From assembly GCA_964491875.1 (NCBI GenBank), contig CAZBIC010000003.1, positions 124,001-188,000 of the forward strand: 64,000 nt of DNA, read 5' to 3'. Position 1 is the stretch's first letter; the number at the start of each line of letters is the position of its first letter. The position numbers and the translations under genes are program-made. This stretch comes from JADJPG01 sp964491875 (lineage in GTDB: Bacteria; Verrucomicrobiota; Verrucomicrobiia; Limisphaerales; JADJPG01). Under the pieces are notes generated by a model. The model worked only from the letters and a program-made list of their open reading frames with translations. It made no database searches and was not told where the DNA came from. Positions 8,324-16,522 of this stretch are shown here, one piece after another.

Positions 8324-9730
8324 ATGAGAAAAACCAAAATCATCGCCACGCTCGGACCCGCAACGGATTCGCCCGAGATGCTCGGCAAGCTCATCGACGC
8401 CGGCATGAACATCGCGCGGCTGAACATGTCCCACGCGCCGCACGATTGGGTTCGTCGCGTGGTGAAGGACATTCGTGCCGCGGCGTCGGCGCGCCGGAAG
8501 TCGGTCGGCATTCTCATGGACACGCAAGGCCCGGCGATTCGCACGGGGGATCTGCCGGCGGCGCTGGATCTTCAGCCCGGGCAGAAATTCGTCCTAACCG
8601 TTCGCGGGGAGCAGAGCGAGGAAGTGCATTCCGTGGACGTGAACTACGAGAACTTCATCAATGACATCAGCGTCGGCGACATCGTGCTGCTCGACAATGG
8701 TGAGATTCATATGAAGGTGCTGGCCAAGCACGCGAACAAAGTCGAGTGCGAGGTGCTTACGCCCGGCAAGCTCGGGAGCCGGCGCCACATCAACCTACCA
8801 GGTGTGCGAGTCAGTCTGCCGGCTCTCACTGCCAAAGATCTCGCGGATATTGAGGTGGGTCTCGACGTGGGAGTGGACTTCATCGCGCTTTCATTTGTGC
8901 GCGAAGCGAAGGACATCCAGCAGTTGCGTAAAGTGGTGTCGGGCGCGGCGCACAAGCCGATGCTCGTGGCGAAAATTGAGGATCAGCTCGCCGTGAGTAA
9001 CTTCGACGAGATCATGCGGGCGGCGGATGGCATCATGGTGGCGCGTGGCGATCTGGGCATCGAATGTCCGTACGAGGAACTGCCGATCATCCAGCGACGC
9101 ATTGTGAAGACGTGTTTAAACGTCGGAAAACCGGTCATCGTCGCCACGCACATGCTGGAGAGCATGATCGAGAATCCGCTGCCGACGCGCGCGGAGATTA
9201 CAGATGTCGCTAACGCCGTGTTCGAGCAGGCCGACGCCATCATGCTCAGCGGCGAGACGACGGTGGGGAAGTATCCGCTCAAGTGCATCGAGGTGTTCGA
9301 CCGGATCTCCCAACGGATCGAGCGCAGCGGCAGCGCGAATTTTCACGAGCGCGCAGAGTTCACAAGTCAGCGGCAGAAACTGGTAAAGAGCGCTGTGGTG
9401 CTGGCGGATCAATTGAAGGCGGACGCGATTGTGGTCTTCACCATTCGGGGCAACATGGCGCGTCACGCGGCGTCGTTCCGTCCGCGCTATTCGCCGATTA
9501 TTGCAGTGTGCGAGTTTCATGGAGTGGCGGATTCACTCGCGCTTAACTGGGCGGTTCAGCCGTTCATTCATCCGTTTGATCACACCCATCCTGAACGGAC
9601 GATCGAGGTGGCACTCAAGGCGCTGGTCGCCGAAGGGAAGCTGCGCTCCGGAAACACCATCGTGGTGGTCAGCGCGATTTCCGCGGGCGAGCAGATCATT
9701 GATGTGGTGGAGATGCGAACGGTGGCGTAA
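8324..9730 (+). CDS. pyk: Pyruvate kinase
   Basis: 468 residues, full family length. It starts RKTKIIATLGPAT and carries the B-domain between two halves of the TIM barrel, the phosphotransfer Lys region VAKIEDQLAV, the metal/PEP motif ARGDLGIE (about residue 240), and the signature VFEQADAIMLSGETTVGKYP (about residue 305). The C-terminal domain has the allosteric-site region VVFTIRGNMAR. It converts phosphoenolpyruvate and ADP to pyruvate and ATP in glycolysis. Start ATG at 8324, 9 bp after ygfZ. A membrane protein gene begins 12 bp downstream. Confidence 0.97.
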   Translation: MRKTKIIATLGPATDSPEMLGKLIDAGMNIARLNMSHAPHDWVRRVVKDIRAAASARRKSVGILMDTQGPAIRTGDLPAALDLQPGQKFVLTVRGEQSEEVHSVDVNYENFINDISVGDIVLLDNGEIHMKVLAKHANKVECEVLTPGKLGSRRHINLPGVRVSLPALTAKDLADIEVGLDVGVDFIALSFVREAKDIQQLRKVVSGAAHKPMLVAKIEDQLAVSNFDEIMRAADGIMVARGDLGIECPYEELPIIQRRIVKTCLNVGKPVIVATHMLESMIENPLPTRAEITDVANAVFEQADAIMLSGETTVGKYPLKCIEVFDRISQRIERSGSANFHERAEFTSQRQKLVKSAVVLADQLKADAIVVFTIRGNMARHAASFRPRYSPIIAVCEFHGVADSLALNWAVQPFIHPFDHTHPERTIEVALKALVAEGKLRSGNTIVVVSAISAGEQIIDVVEMRTVA

Positions 9731-9742
9731 GCGGTTGGGTCG

Positions 9743-10237
9743 ATGAGCATGCATTCGAAGCATTCCAAGGGTGACGGTGTCCCGCGTCGGCACGCGAAAC
9801 TGCCCATGTGGGTTCTGGTTCTCGGTCTGTCCCTCATGGTGGCGAGTTTTGTGTCGGGAGTTGTCATCTGGTGGGGCCAGACCGCCAATGCTGCGTTTGA
9901 CGGGACTGACGGCAGTGGACCGTTTCCGACGGGTGGTTGGGTCAGATTTCACGGCGCCCTGAATCCGTTCCTGTGCGGGTTTCTCGGCTACCTCACAGCG
10001 CAGCACATACGGATCGGCTGGCGCACCCGCGCAAACGTGCCGAGTGGTGTCGCGTTGCTGTGCGTCTTTGCTGGTCTTGCCGCCAGCGGAACGTTTCTGG
10101 TGTACGGCGGCAGCGAATCAACCCGGGACTACGTGGTCTGGTTTCACCGGATCTCAGGACTGTTGCTCCCCGTAACGCTGGCTTCTCACCTGGTTCAGGT
10201 CTACTTCTGGGTTAAGAATCTTGGAGAAACTTCTTGA
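9743..10237 (+). CDS. Four-helix membrane protein, putative di-heme cytochrome b-like (DUF4405-like)
   Basis: 164 residues with four hydrophobic helices at about 21-46, 68-90, 100-122 and 128-158. Helix 2 carries two histidines (RFHGAL and TAQHIR) and helix 4 carries two (WFHRIS and ASHLVQ), each pair about 14-17 residues apart. That is the usual layout for two b-type hemes bridged by helices in small membrane cytochromes. The periplasmic loop after helix 1 is Gly/Asp-rich. It follows pyk by 12 bp and precedes the porin/FMN-binding/ApbE genes, so it may supply electrons from the quinone pool across the membrane to that module. Heme binding is inferred from histidine placement only. Confidence 0.6.
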   Translation: MSMHSKHSKGDGVPRRHAKLPMWVLVLGLSLMVASFVSGVVIWWGQTANAAFDGTDGSGPFPTGGWVRFHGALNPFLCGFLGYLTAQHIRIGWRTRANVPSGVALLCVFAGLAASGTFLVYGGSESTRDYVVWFHRISGLLLPVTLASHLVQVYFWVKNLGETS

Positions 10238-10262
10238 TGATGAGAATGGATCTCATTAGCTA
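10234..10262 (+). promoter_or_regulatory. Sigma70-like promoter before the porin gene
   Basis: TTGATG (10234-10239), 17-base spacer, TAGCTA (10257-10262). The -10 is weak. The spacer is filled exactly by one palindromic operator and a second lies near the expected transcription start. Confidence 0.45.
10240..10256 (+). promoter_or_regulatory. Fur-like operator, copy 1
   Basis: ATGAGA-ATGGA-TCTCAT inverted repeat. The 15-base core TGAGAATGGATCTCA differs at two positions from the Fur-type 7-1-7 palindrome TGAGAATnATTCTCA. It sits between the -35 and -10 elements. Confidence 0.55.
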
Positions 10263-10272
10263 TGGCGACGTC

Positions 10273-10289
10273 TTGAGACTCTGTCTCAA
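10273..10289 (+). promoter_or_regulatory. Fur-like operator, copy 2
   Basis: Perfect inverted repeat TTGAGAC-TCT-GTCTCAA. It shares the TGAGA-N5-TCTCA core with copy 1 and lies 33 bp (about three helical turns) downstream, just before the porin ATG at 10297. Confidence 0.55.
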
Positions 10290-10296
10290 CTAAATC

Positions 10297-11633
10297 ATGA
10301 AGATCCAATCGTCGTTCGTTGCCCAGTGTGCGGTTGTTGCCGCAGGTGTATCCATTGTCTCTTCCAGTGCCCGGGCGGCCGAGATTGCCCGGCGGTGATT
10401 GAACGCTTGCAGAAACAGGTTCAGGCGCTCACGGAGGAGGTGGAACGGTTGAAGGAGGGCCCGACGAAAGCGGAAGCGTCCCCGGTGGCGGACACGTTCT
10501 TCAAGGGGAATGGACTCAAGCTCGGATTTTATGGCGAGGCCAAGTATCGCTTCCCCCAATCCGGTGCGAATGCATTCGACCCGCACCGGTTCGTTCTGAC
10601 GCCGTCGTATGCCATCAACGACTGGCTGGTGTTCAATTCGGAACTCGAGTTCGAGCACGGCGGGGTGGATGAAACGTCGGGCACTACGGGCAACGGCACT
10701 CAACGCAGCCGTTTCGATGGCGAGATCGAACTGGAGCAGTTCTACGTGGATATCCTGCTCAACCCGCACTTCAACATTCGGTCGCTTGGCATCGACCTTG
10801 TGCCGGTGGGGCGCATCAACAAGTATCACGAGCCGACGACCTTTTACTCCACTGAACGCCCAGAGCTTTACCGCGAGATTATCCCGAGCACCTGGTTTGA
10901 GCCGAGTGCTGGAATCTTTGGCAACGTTGTCGATGGATTGAATTACCAACTCATGGTTTCGAGTGGGCTTGAGGATGCGATTTCCGGATCGACCGCCGCG
11001 GGCATCAATGCCGCCAATGGTATGCGCGGGGCGCGTCCACGCGTTCGCCGGGCGGACGAAAACAATCTCGCTTACTCGGGACGGCTGCACTTCAACGGAC
11101 TTCAAGGACTCGATGCGAGCAGTTCCTTTTACGTGACGCGGGTGACGGGCTCGGGTGGTCGCAGCTCGACCGTTGCGCTGTTCGATGTGGAGGCCGCGTA
11201 TCGCGTGCCGAAGACGGGTCTGGAATTGCGCGGGGATTTCGCCTACTGGCACATTGACGCTCCGGGAAATTTACTCGCCAACAACAATGGATCGGCGACG
11301 GATGATGTCGGCGATCGCATGTTTGGCTGGTATCTGGAGGCGGCGTATCACTTCTGGCCGGAGGCGTTCAAAAAGGGTATCGCGTCTGAGATGGACCTCG
11401 TTCCATTCATTCGCTTCAGCCAGATCGTGACCCAGGATGACCTCAGTTCCGGCACTGAGCTCGATAATGGCACCACGAACAAGGACTTCCTGACCGCGGG
11501 TGTCGCATGGTTGTTGAACCCGAATTTCGTCATCAAGGCGGACTACCGCCGAAATCTCGATGGCACGGCGGCGACGGAGCGCTCGGATGCGAATCAGGAT
11601 TATTTCCAACTCGGCGCCGGCGTGTTCTTCTGA
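10297..11633 (+). CDS. Outer-membrane porin-like beta-barrel protein with an apparent -1 frame offset after the signal peptide
   Basis: ATG 10297 opens a textbook signal peptide (MKIQSSFVAQCAVVAAGVSI, ending SSARAAE) that stops at TGA 10396-10398. The mature body lies one base out of phase and is open from about 10326 to 11633. It starts with a short coiled coil (VIERLQKQVQALTEEVERLK), then repeated amphipathic beta strands (LKLGFYGEAKYRF, WLVFNSELEFEH, IELEQFYVDILL) and a C-terminal aromatic strand ending FQLGAGVFF, the classical barrel-assembly signal. The coiled-coil-plus-barrel plan resembles phosphate-selective (OprO/P-like) porins. One lost base (or a -1 slip) between about 10326 and 10398 would reunite both parts. 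Two Fur-like operators precede it. The FMN-binding protein gene follows after 7 bp. Confidence 0.75.
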
Positions 11634-11640
11634 GGCCATC

Positions 11641-12246
11641 TTGAAGTTCTCACTCCAGCTTCTCGTGGTGGCGACGCTGCTTTGTGGCGTCCTGCTGGCG
11701 CGTGCGGAACGTTTTCTGACCGTCGAACAAACGCAGAAGCTGTGCTTCCCCGCAGCGGATCGATTCGAAGCGCGAACCGTCAAGTTCACAGCTGAACAAG
11801 TCAAAGCGATCCAGACCGCTGCGCGTCAGCGCGTTCAGAACAAGGGCAACCGAATCTGGCTGGCCTGGCAGGGAACCAATCTCCAAGGGGTGATCATCCT
11901 CGATCATGTGCTTGGGAAGCACGAGGTCATTGACTACGCTGTGGCGGTGAATCCGCAGGGCGCGGTACAACGCGTCGAAGTGCTGGAGTATCGCGAGAGC
12001 CATGGCAGCGACATTCGCAACCCGAAGTGGCGGGAACAATTCATCGGGAAGACCGACCAATCCAAACTCCGTCTCAATGACGACGTCTACAACATTAGTG
12101 GAGCCACCATCTCCTGCCGCAGCGTCACCGATGGAGTCCGGCGTGTGCTGGCCACGTTTTCCGTGGTCATTCAACCCGGTCTGGCCGTTCCTGCTGGGAC
12201 TGATGCTCGCCGGATGTCAGACCAGCCCGCTCCCGCCACCCGCTAA
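11641..12246 (+). CDS. Periplasmic FMN-binding domain protein (RnfG/NqrC-type)
   Basis: 201 residues from TTG 11641, chosen because it opens a signal sequence (KFSLQLLVVATLLCGVLLA). Upstream in-frame codons belong to the porin end. The C-terminal half has the FMN_bind fold: DYAVAVNPQGAVQRVEVLEY, then the flavinylation motif region NISGATISCRSV with T156 and S158. In RnfG and NqrC, FMN is attached by a phosphoester to the last Thr/Ser of SGATxT/S, so S158 is the likely acceptor. Conserved Asp upstream of the motif is shifted (DDVYN). An ApbE gene overlaps its 3' end by 116 bp, which fits a modifying enzyme and its substrate made together. Confidence 0.8.
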   Translation: MKFSLQLLVVATLLCGVLLARAERFLTVEQTQKLCFPAADRFEARTVKFTAEQVKAIQTAARQRVQNKGNRIWLAWQGTNLQGVIILDHVLGKHEVIDYAVAVNPQGAVQRVEVLEYRESHGSDIRNPKWREQFIGKTDQSKLRLNDDVYNISGATISCRSVTDGVRRVLATFSVVIQPGLAVPAGTDARRMSDQPAPATR

Positions 12247-13186
12247 GGAGATTCGCCGGGCGCAACCACTGCTCGGCACGTTCGTTGTCATCTCGGCGAT
12301 TGGGACGAACTCTGCCGCCGTTCATCGCGCCATCGATCTTGCTTTCGACGCTGTCCGCGAGGTCGATGCCTTGATGAGTCTGCACCGCGCTGACAGTGAA
12401 CTCGTCCGCCTCAACGCCTCGGCGTCCGACGGTCCCGTCGCTGTTTCCGAAGAGCTCTTTCGCGTGATCCGTTTCGCGCAGGAAGTTTCCCGCCAGACGG
12501 ACGGGTGCTTCGACGTCACGATACGACCGGTCGCGGATTTGTGGGGCTTCATCTGGAAACAGCACCGATTGCCCACCGATGCTGAACTGGAGATGGCGCT
12601 TGCCAATGTCGGATACCAGCACGTCGAGTTGGATCCCGTCCGGCGCACGGTGCGCTTCAATCGCCCCGGAGTTTCGATCGATTTGGGTGGGATTGCGAAG
12701 GGATACGCTGTCGATTCCGCCATCATGACCTTGCGCAAGCACGGCGTTGCCGACGCGATGGTGCGGGCTGGCGGGGATTTGCGGGCGATCGGTTCTCAAC
12801 CCGGGCAGGCGGGTTGGGAAGTGCAGCTGGAAGATCCGGCTCACCGCGGGAAACGCGTCGCCGTGCGCTTGCGCGACGAATCCATCTCGACCGCCGGCAA
12901 CTACGAGAACTTCTTCGTCGTGGACGGTCGCCGCTACAGTCACATTCTTCAACCCCGCACGGGGTTGCCGGTAGAAGGGCTGGCGGCTTGTTCGGTCCGA
13001 GCGTCGACCTGCATGGAATCGGACGCGTGGTCGACCGCGTTGTTTGTGCTCGGTCCAGAGCAGTCGGTGAAACAGTTTGGAGGAACAATGGCTTTTCGAT
13101 TCACGCTGATGCCTGATCCGGCCGATCCATCGCGCTGGCCGGTGGTGGAGTCCGAACTCTGGTCGGCGAACGGCGACGCCCGTTGA
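12131..13186 (+). CDS. apbE: FAD:protein FMN transferase (ApbE), lipoprotein
   Basis: 351 residues from ATG 12131, which opens a signal with lipobox LAGC; the frame is open further upstream inside the FMN-binding gene. ApbE hallmarks are all present: TRR/QPLLGTFV start, LGGIAKGYAVD, VRAGGDLRAIG, ISTAGNYENFF, YSHILQPRTGLPV and the metal-binding A..ESDAWSTALFVLG end. It transfers FMN from FAD to a Thr/Ser of periplasmic flavoproteins using Mg2+. The neighbouring FMN-binding protein is the obvious substrate. As a lipoprotein it acts outside the cytoplasmic membrane. Confidence 0.95.
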   Translation: MESGVCWPRFPWSFNPVWPFLLGLMLAGCQTSPLPPPAKEIRRAQPLLGTFVVISAIGTNSAAVHRAIDLAFDAVREVDALMSLHRADSELVRLNASASDGPVAVSEELFRVIRFAQEVSRQTDGCFDVTIRPVADLWGFIWKQHRLPTDAELEMALANVGYQHVELDPVRRTVRFNRPGVSIDLGGIAKGYAVDSAIMTLRKHGVADAMVRAGGDLRAIGSQPGQAGWEVQLEDPAHRGKRVAVRLRDESISTAGNYENFFVVDGRRYSHILQPRTGLPVEGLAACSVRASTCMESDAWSTALFVLGPEQSVKQFGGTMAFRFTLMPDPADPSRWPVVESELWSANGDAR

Positions 13187-13253
13187 TACGGCGGTCAATT
13201 GACAATCCGCCGCTTGCCAAACACCGGACGAAGCGCCATAGAAATCGCGAGTT

Positions 13254-14033
13254 ATGAAAATCCCACTGATCCTCGCCGCCCTCCTGACCACGGTCGCGCT
13301 TCGCGCCGAAACGGAACTCAAAGGCAACCCCAACGAGTTGAAGGCGTACCTCGCCGGATTGCCATCGACAGTCAGCATTTCGGGCGAGAGCGACGTGAAG
13401 GTGGTGGCCGATCGCGCGAAGGTGACTTTGAAAGTTCGCACCGAGAACAAGTCGCTCGTGGATTCGCTCCGCATGAACCAGGAGATGCGAGGCAAAGTGG
13501 CTTCGCTACTCAAGGAAGGCGGCATCAGCGCGGACCAGATTCAGGCAGCGCGCTTTTCTTCGACGCAGAAATTCGGTGTCTTCAGCGAGAAGGCGAAGAG
13601 CTACATCGTGGACAACTTCCTGAAGGTCACCGTGCGGGATGAAAAGGAGTTCCAAGCCGTGGCGGGAGCGGTCGATCGCTGGTCCGAGGTTCATTTCCTT
13701 GGCATCGAATTCGAGCATACTGGCAAGGAAGCCGTGAAGGCCCGGGCCAAGGCGCAGGCGTGCGATATGGCGGAAGAGCGGCGGAAACTTTATGAGAGCA
13801 AGTTCGGCGTCAAACTGGTGGCGAAAGGATTTACGGAAGCCACGGCTCCGACGGTGCCGGTGAACAATGCGGTTTACGGATCGTCCGTCGGGTCGCTCTC
13901 CAAGGGATACGAGCGCGACACACAGCTCCCTGGCGGAAATCTGGACGCGAGCGTCGGGGAATCCGGCTCGCCTTTCGGCGAATTGACCTACACGGCGAAA
14001 GTGATCGTGAGCTACGCCGTCGAGTCCAAGTGA
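13254..14033 (+). CDS. SIMPL (DUF541) domain periplasmic protein
   Basis: 259 residues with a signal peptide (MKIPLILAALLTTVALRA). The mature part has the SIMPL/DUF541 pattern: TVSISGESDVKVVADRAKVTLKV at the start, paired helices with IQAARFSSTQKF, then VEFEHTGKEAVKARAKAQACDMAEERRK-type helix and a final ELTYTAKVIVSYAVE strand. Family members (YggE, BP26) are periplasmic or outer-membrane proteins linked to oxidative stress; the molecular role is unclear. It is separated from apbE by 67 bp with a weak inverted repeat, so it may be its own unit. The next gene is convergent. Confidence 0.85.
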   Translation: MKIPLILAALLTTVALRAETELKGNPNELKAYLAGLPSTVSISGESDVKVVADRAKVTLKVRTENKSLVDSLRMNQEMRGKVASLLKEGGISADQIQAARFSSTQKFGVFSEKAKSYIVDNFLKVTVRDEKEFQAVAGAVDRWSEVHFLGIEFEHTGKEAVKARAKAQACDMAEERRKLYESKFGVKLVAKGFTEATAPTVPVNNAVYGSSVGSLSKGYERDTQLPGGNLDASVGESGSPFGELTYTAKVIVSYAVESK

Positions 14034-14066
14034 GGCTCGATCTCGGGAACCGATCGCACGGAGCCG

Positions 14067-14924
14067 TCAGACGACCGCCACAGGATTCTCCAGCTGGCCG
14101 ATGCCGCTGATGTTAATCTTCACCACGTCATTCGCAGCGAGCGTGAAGCCATCCGGCGGCACAATGCCCGTGCCGGTCAGCAGCACGGCGCCGTGCGGGA
14201 ATTTCTGGCTGCGGAACAGATATTCCACGAGTTCGGCGAAGGTGCGCTTGATTTGGCCAATGGACGTTTCCCCGGCGAAGGCCGCGCTGCCGGCGCGTTG
14301 AATCTCCACGCCGATCTTCCAGTTTCGCACTTCAGCTTCCGTGGCGCCGACGGTGACGAATGGTCCTAGCGCGCACGCGCGGTCGTAGATTTTCGCCTGC
14401 GGCAGGTAGAGCAAGTTCTCGCCCTCAATGTCGCGCGAGCTCATGTCATTGCCAATCGTGTAGCCCACGATGTGGCCGCGGGAATTGAGCACAAACGCCA
14501 CCTCCGGCTCCGGCACATTCCAGGTCGCGTCCTTGCGAATGCCGACCGCCTCACCGGGTCCAACAACTTTCTCTGGCATCGATTTGAAGAAGAGCTCCGG
14601 CCGTGGCGCATCGTAAACTTTGTCGTAGGCCGTCGCGCTGAAATCGCTTTCCTCCATCCGCGCCTTCTTGCTGCGCAGATATGTTACGCCCACGGCCCAG
14701 ACCTCCTGTTGCTCGACTGGCGCGAGCAGCTTCACGTCGGCGAGCGCGAACTCTGGAAGCTTCTGGCTGGCGAGTGAACCGAGTTGCGCGGCGAGCCCTT
14801 CGAACTCGAAGAGGCTGGTCAGGCGGTCGATGCCCTCGGCGGAAAGATCGAGAATCGTGGTGTCATTCTTGACGAGGCCGACGCGTGCGCGGCCCGAACC
14901 AGTTTGGAAGCGGCAGAGTTTCAT
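14067..14924 (-). CDS. Fumarylacetoacetate-hydrolase family protein, probable 2-keto-3-deoxypentonate dehydratase
   Basis: 285 residues from ATG 14924 (a GTG 18 bases upstream is in frame but less likely). The FAH fold is shown by the metal ligands E139 and E141 in VPEPEVAF, GNDMSSRDIEGEN around residue 160, and GTGIVPPDGFTL near the end. The stretch TYLRSKKARMEES with YDAPRPELFFKS matches the FAH subgroup that dehydrates 2-keto-3-deoxy-arabinonate or -xylonate to 2,5-dioxopentanoate. The upstream gene in the same operon (36 bp away) is an aldehyde dehydrogenase of the type that oxidises that product to 2-oxoglutarate. Together they would form the end of an oxidative pentose or uronate pathway; substrate choice is inferred. 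Confidence 0.8.
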   Translation of the reverse strand: MKLCRFQTGSGRARVGLVKNDTTILDLSAEGIDRLTSLFEFEGLAAQLGSLASQKLPEFALADVKLLAPVEQQEVWAVGVTYLRSKKARMEESDFSATAYDKVYDAPRPELFFKSMPEKVVGPGEAVGIRKDATWNVPEPEVAFVLNSRGHIVGYTIGNDMSSRDIEGENLLYLPQAKIYDRACALGPFVTVGATEAEVRNWKIGVEIQRAGSAAFAGETSIGQIKRTFAELVEYLFRSQKFPHGAVLLTGTGIVPPDGFTLAANDVVKINISGIGQLENPVAVV

Positions 14925-14960
14925 GGGAAGTTGGGGAGACACGAAGGATCCAATTCAAAC

Positions 14961-16421
14961 TTACGCCGAGTAATCCAAATAGACCGTCTTCAGCTTCGAA
15001 TAAAACTCGATCGCGCCGGGGCCTTGTTCCTTGAAGCTGTCGGTGCTGCTCTTCTTCACGCCGCCGAACGGTGCCTGGAGTGCGAGGCCGGTGCTGATCT
15101 GGTTGATCTTCACCACGCCCGCCTCGATGCGCTCGGCGTAGGTCATCGCTTTCTTCAAGTCGCGCGTGACGATGCTGGCGCTCAGGCCCACGTCCACGCT
15201 GTTTGCGACGGTGAGCGCTTCGTCGAAGTTTTCCACCGGGATGATGCCGACGACCGGGCCGAAGACTTCCTCGCACGCGATGCGCGCGGCGGGTTTCACG
15301 TTGCCAAGCACAGTCGGCTGCATGAAGTAGCCATGCGCGAGGTCGCCATCGGTGAGACGCGCGCCGCCGTAGAGCAGGCTCGCGCCTTCGCTCTGCGCGA
15401 TTTGGACGTAGTTCAAGTTGCCCTTGAGCTGTGCTTCGCTGACGGCGGGGCCCATCGTGACGCCTTGCTTGAGTCCGTTGCCGACGACGATAGCCTTCGC
15501 CTTCTCGACGAGCTTCGCGGCGAACGCGTCCGCCACGCTTTTCTCGACAATGACGCGGCTGGTGGCGGTGCAGGCTTGTCCGGTGAGGCCGAAGCCCGCG
15601 ATGGTCACGAGGCGCGCGGCGAGCTCGAGGTCAGCGTCGGCGAGGACGATGGTCGGGTTCTTGCCGCCCATTTCCATCTGCGCACGCGCCATCCGTTGAG
15701 CGAGCTGCTGGTAAATCTGATTGCCGACGCCGTAGCTGCCGGTGAAGGACAACGCGACGACGGCGGGATTCGTGGCGAGCTCACCGCCGACTGCGCGACC
15801 TTCGCCAGTGACGACATTGAGCACGCCTTTCGGCAGACCGGCTTCGGCGAGTGCTTTTGCAATCTCGAAGGTAAGCGCCGGAGCTTGTGACGCGGGCTTG
15901 ATGACGACGCTGTTGCCGGCGACGAGCGCGGGCGCGAGTTTCCAGCCGGGGATGGCGATGGGAAAATTCCACGGCGTGATCATCGCGACGACGCCGAGCG
16001 GTTCACGGCGGGTGAAGAGCAGGTTGCCGGGGAGATCGTGCGGAATGGTCGAGCCGCCGAGCGTGTAGCTGAGTCCGCCGAAGAAACGGAAGATGTCGGC
16101 GGCGCGCTGCACTTCGCCGGTGGCTTCGGCAAGCGTCTTGCCTTCCTCGCGCGTGAGCAGTTCGGCGAGCTCAGCTTTGCGCGCTTCGAGAATCTGCGAC
16201 GTCTTGCTCAGGATGCGGCCGCGCGCGGGCGGCGTGGTGGCGACCCAGCCGGGGAACGCAGCCTTGGCGGCGGCGATGGCGGCGGCGGCGTCTTCCTTGC
16301 CGGATAGCGGATATTCGGCGACGGCTTCGCGGGTGTCGGCGGGGTTGAGGTTCTTGAAGGTCTGGCCGGATTTCGCGGCGACCCATTCGCCGGCGATGAA
16401 GTTGTTATAATTGCGCATCAT
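14961..16421 (-). CDS. NAD(P)-dependent aldehyde dehydrogenase, probable 2,5-dioxopentanoate (2-oxoglutarate semialdehyde) dehydrogenase
   Basis: About 486 residues from the tandem ATGs at 16421/16418. Full-length ALDH: TPWNFPIAIPGWKLAPAL cofactor strand, SFTGSYGVG glycine motif, general base Glu about residue 249 in EMGGKNP, catalytic Cys about residue 284 in GQACTATSRV, and the C-terminal EVFGPVVGI and PFGGVKKSS. FTGSYGVG with QACTATSR is typical of the 2-oxoglutarate-semialdehyde/succinate-semialdehyde branch. The FAH-family dehydratase follows immediately on the same strand, which supports the dioxopentanoate assignment. The gene is divergent from the DUF3592 cassette at 16523. Confidence 0.88.
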   Translation of the reverse strand: MMRNYNNFIAGEWVAAKSGQTFKNLNPADTREAVAEYPLSGKEDAAAAIAAAKAAFPGWVATTPPARGRILSKTSQILEARKAELAELLTREEGKTLAEATGEVQRAADIFRFFGGLSYTLGGSTIPHDLPGNLLFTRREPLGVVAMITPWNFPIAIPGWKLAPALVAGNSVVIKPASQAPALTFEIAKALAEAGLPKGVLNVVTGEGRAVGGELATNPAVVALSFTGSYGVGNQIYQQLAQRMARAQMEMGGKNPTIVLADADLELAARLVTIAGFGLTGQACTATSRVIVEKSVADAFAAKLVEKAKAIVVGNGLKQGVTMGPAVSEAQLKGNLNYVQIAQSEGASLLYGGARLTDGDLAHGYFMQPTVLGNVKPAARIACEEVFGPVVGIIPVENFDEALTVANSVDVGLSASIVTRDLKKAMTYAERIEAGVVKINQISTGLALQAPFGGVKKSSTDSFKEQGPGAIEFYSKLKTVYLDYSA

Positions 16422-16522
16422 GACGTGGGGCAGAGATAACATTGGAGGGCGGGGAATTAAAATCATTTGTTGAGCGTGTAATGGTGCTTCCGATGTAGGG
16501 AGGGACACGATATGGGAAACAA

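Noticed and set aside
6248..8527. 759-codon open frame on the - strand running through ygfZ
   Set aside because: Only the part from 7099 has a signal peptide and a family match. The rest is antisense to ygfZ, with Arg/His-rich composition typical of a shadow frame.
14784..15890. 368-codon + strand frame across the aldehyde dehydrogenase
   Set aside because: Antisense shadow in GC-rich DNA; no motif, no start signal.
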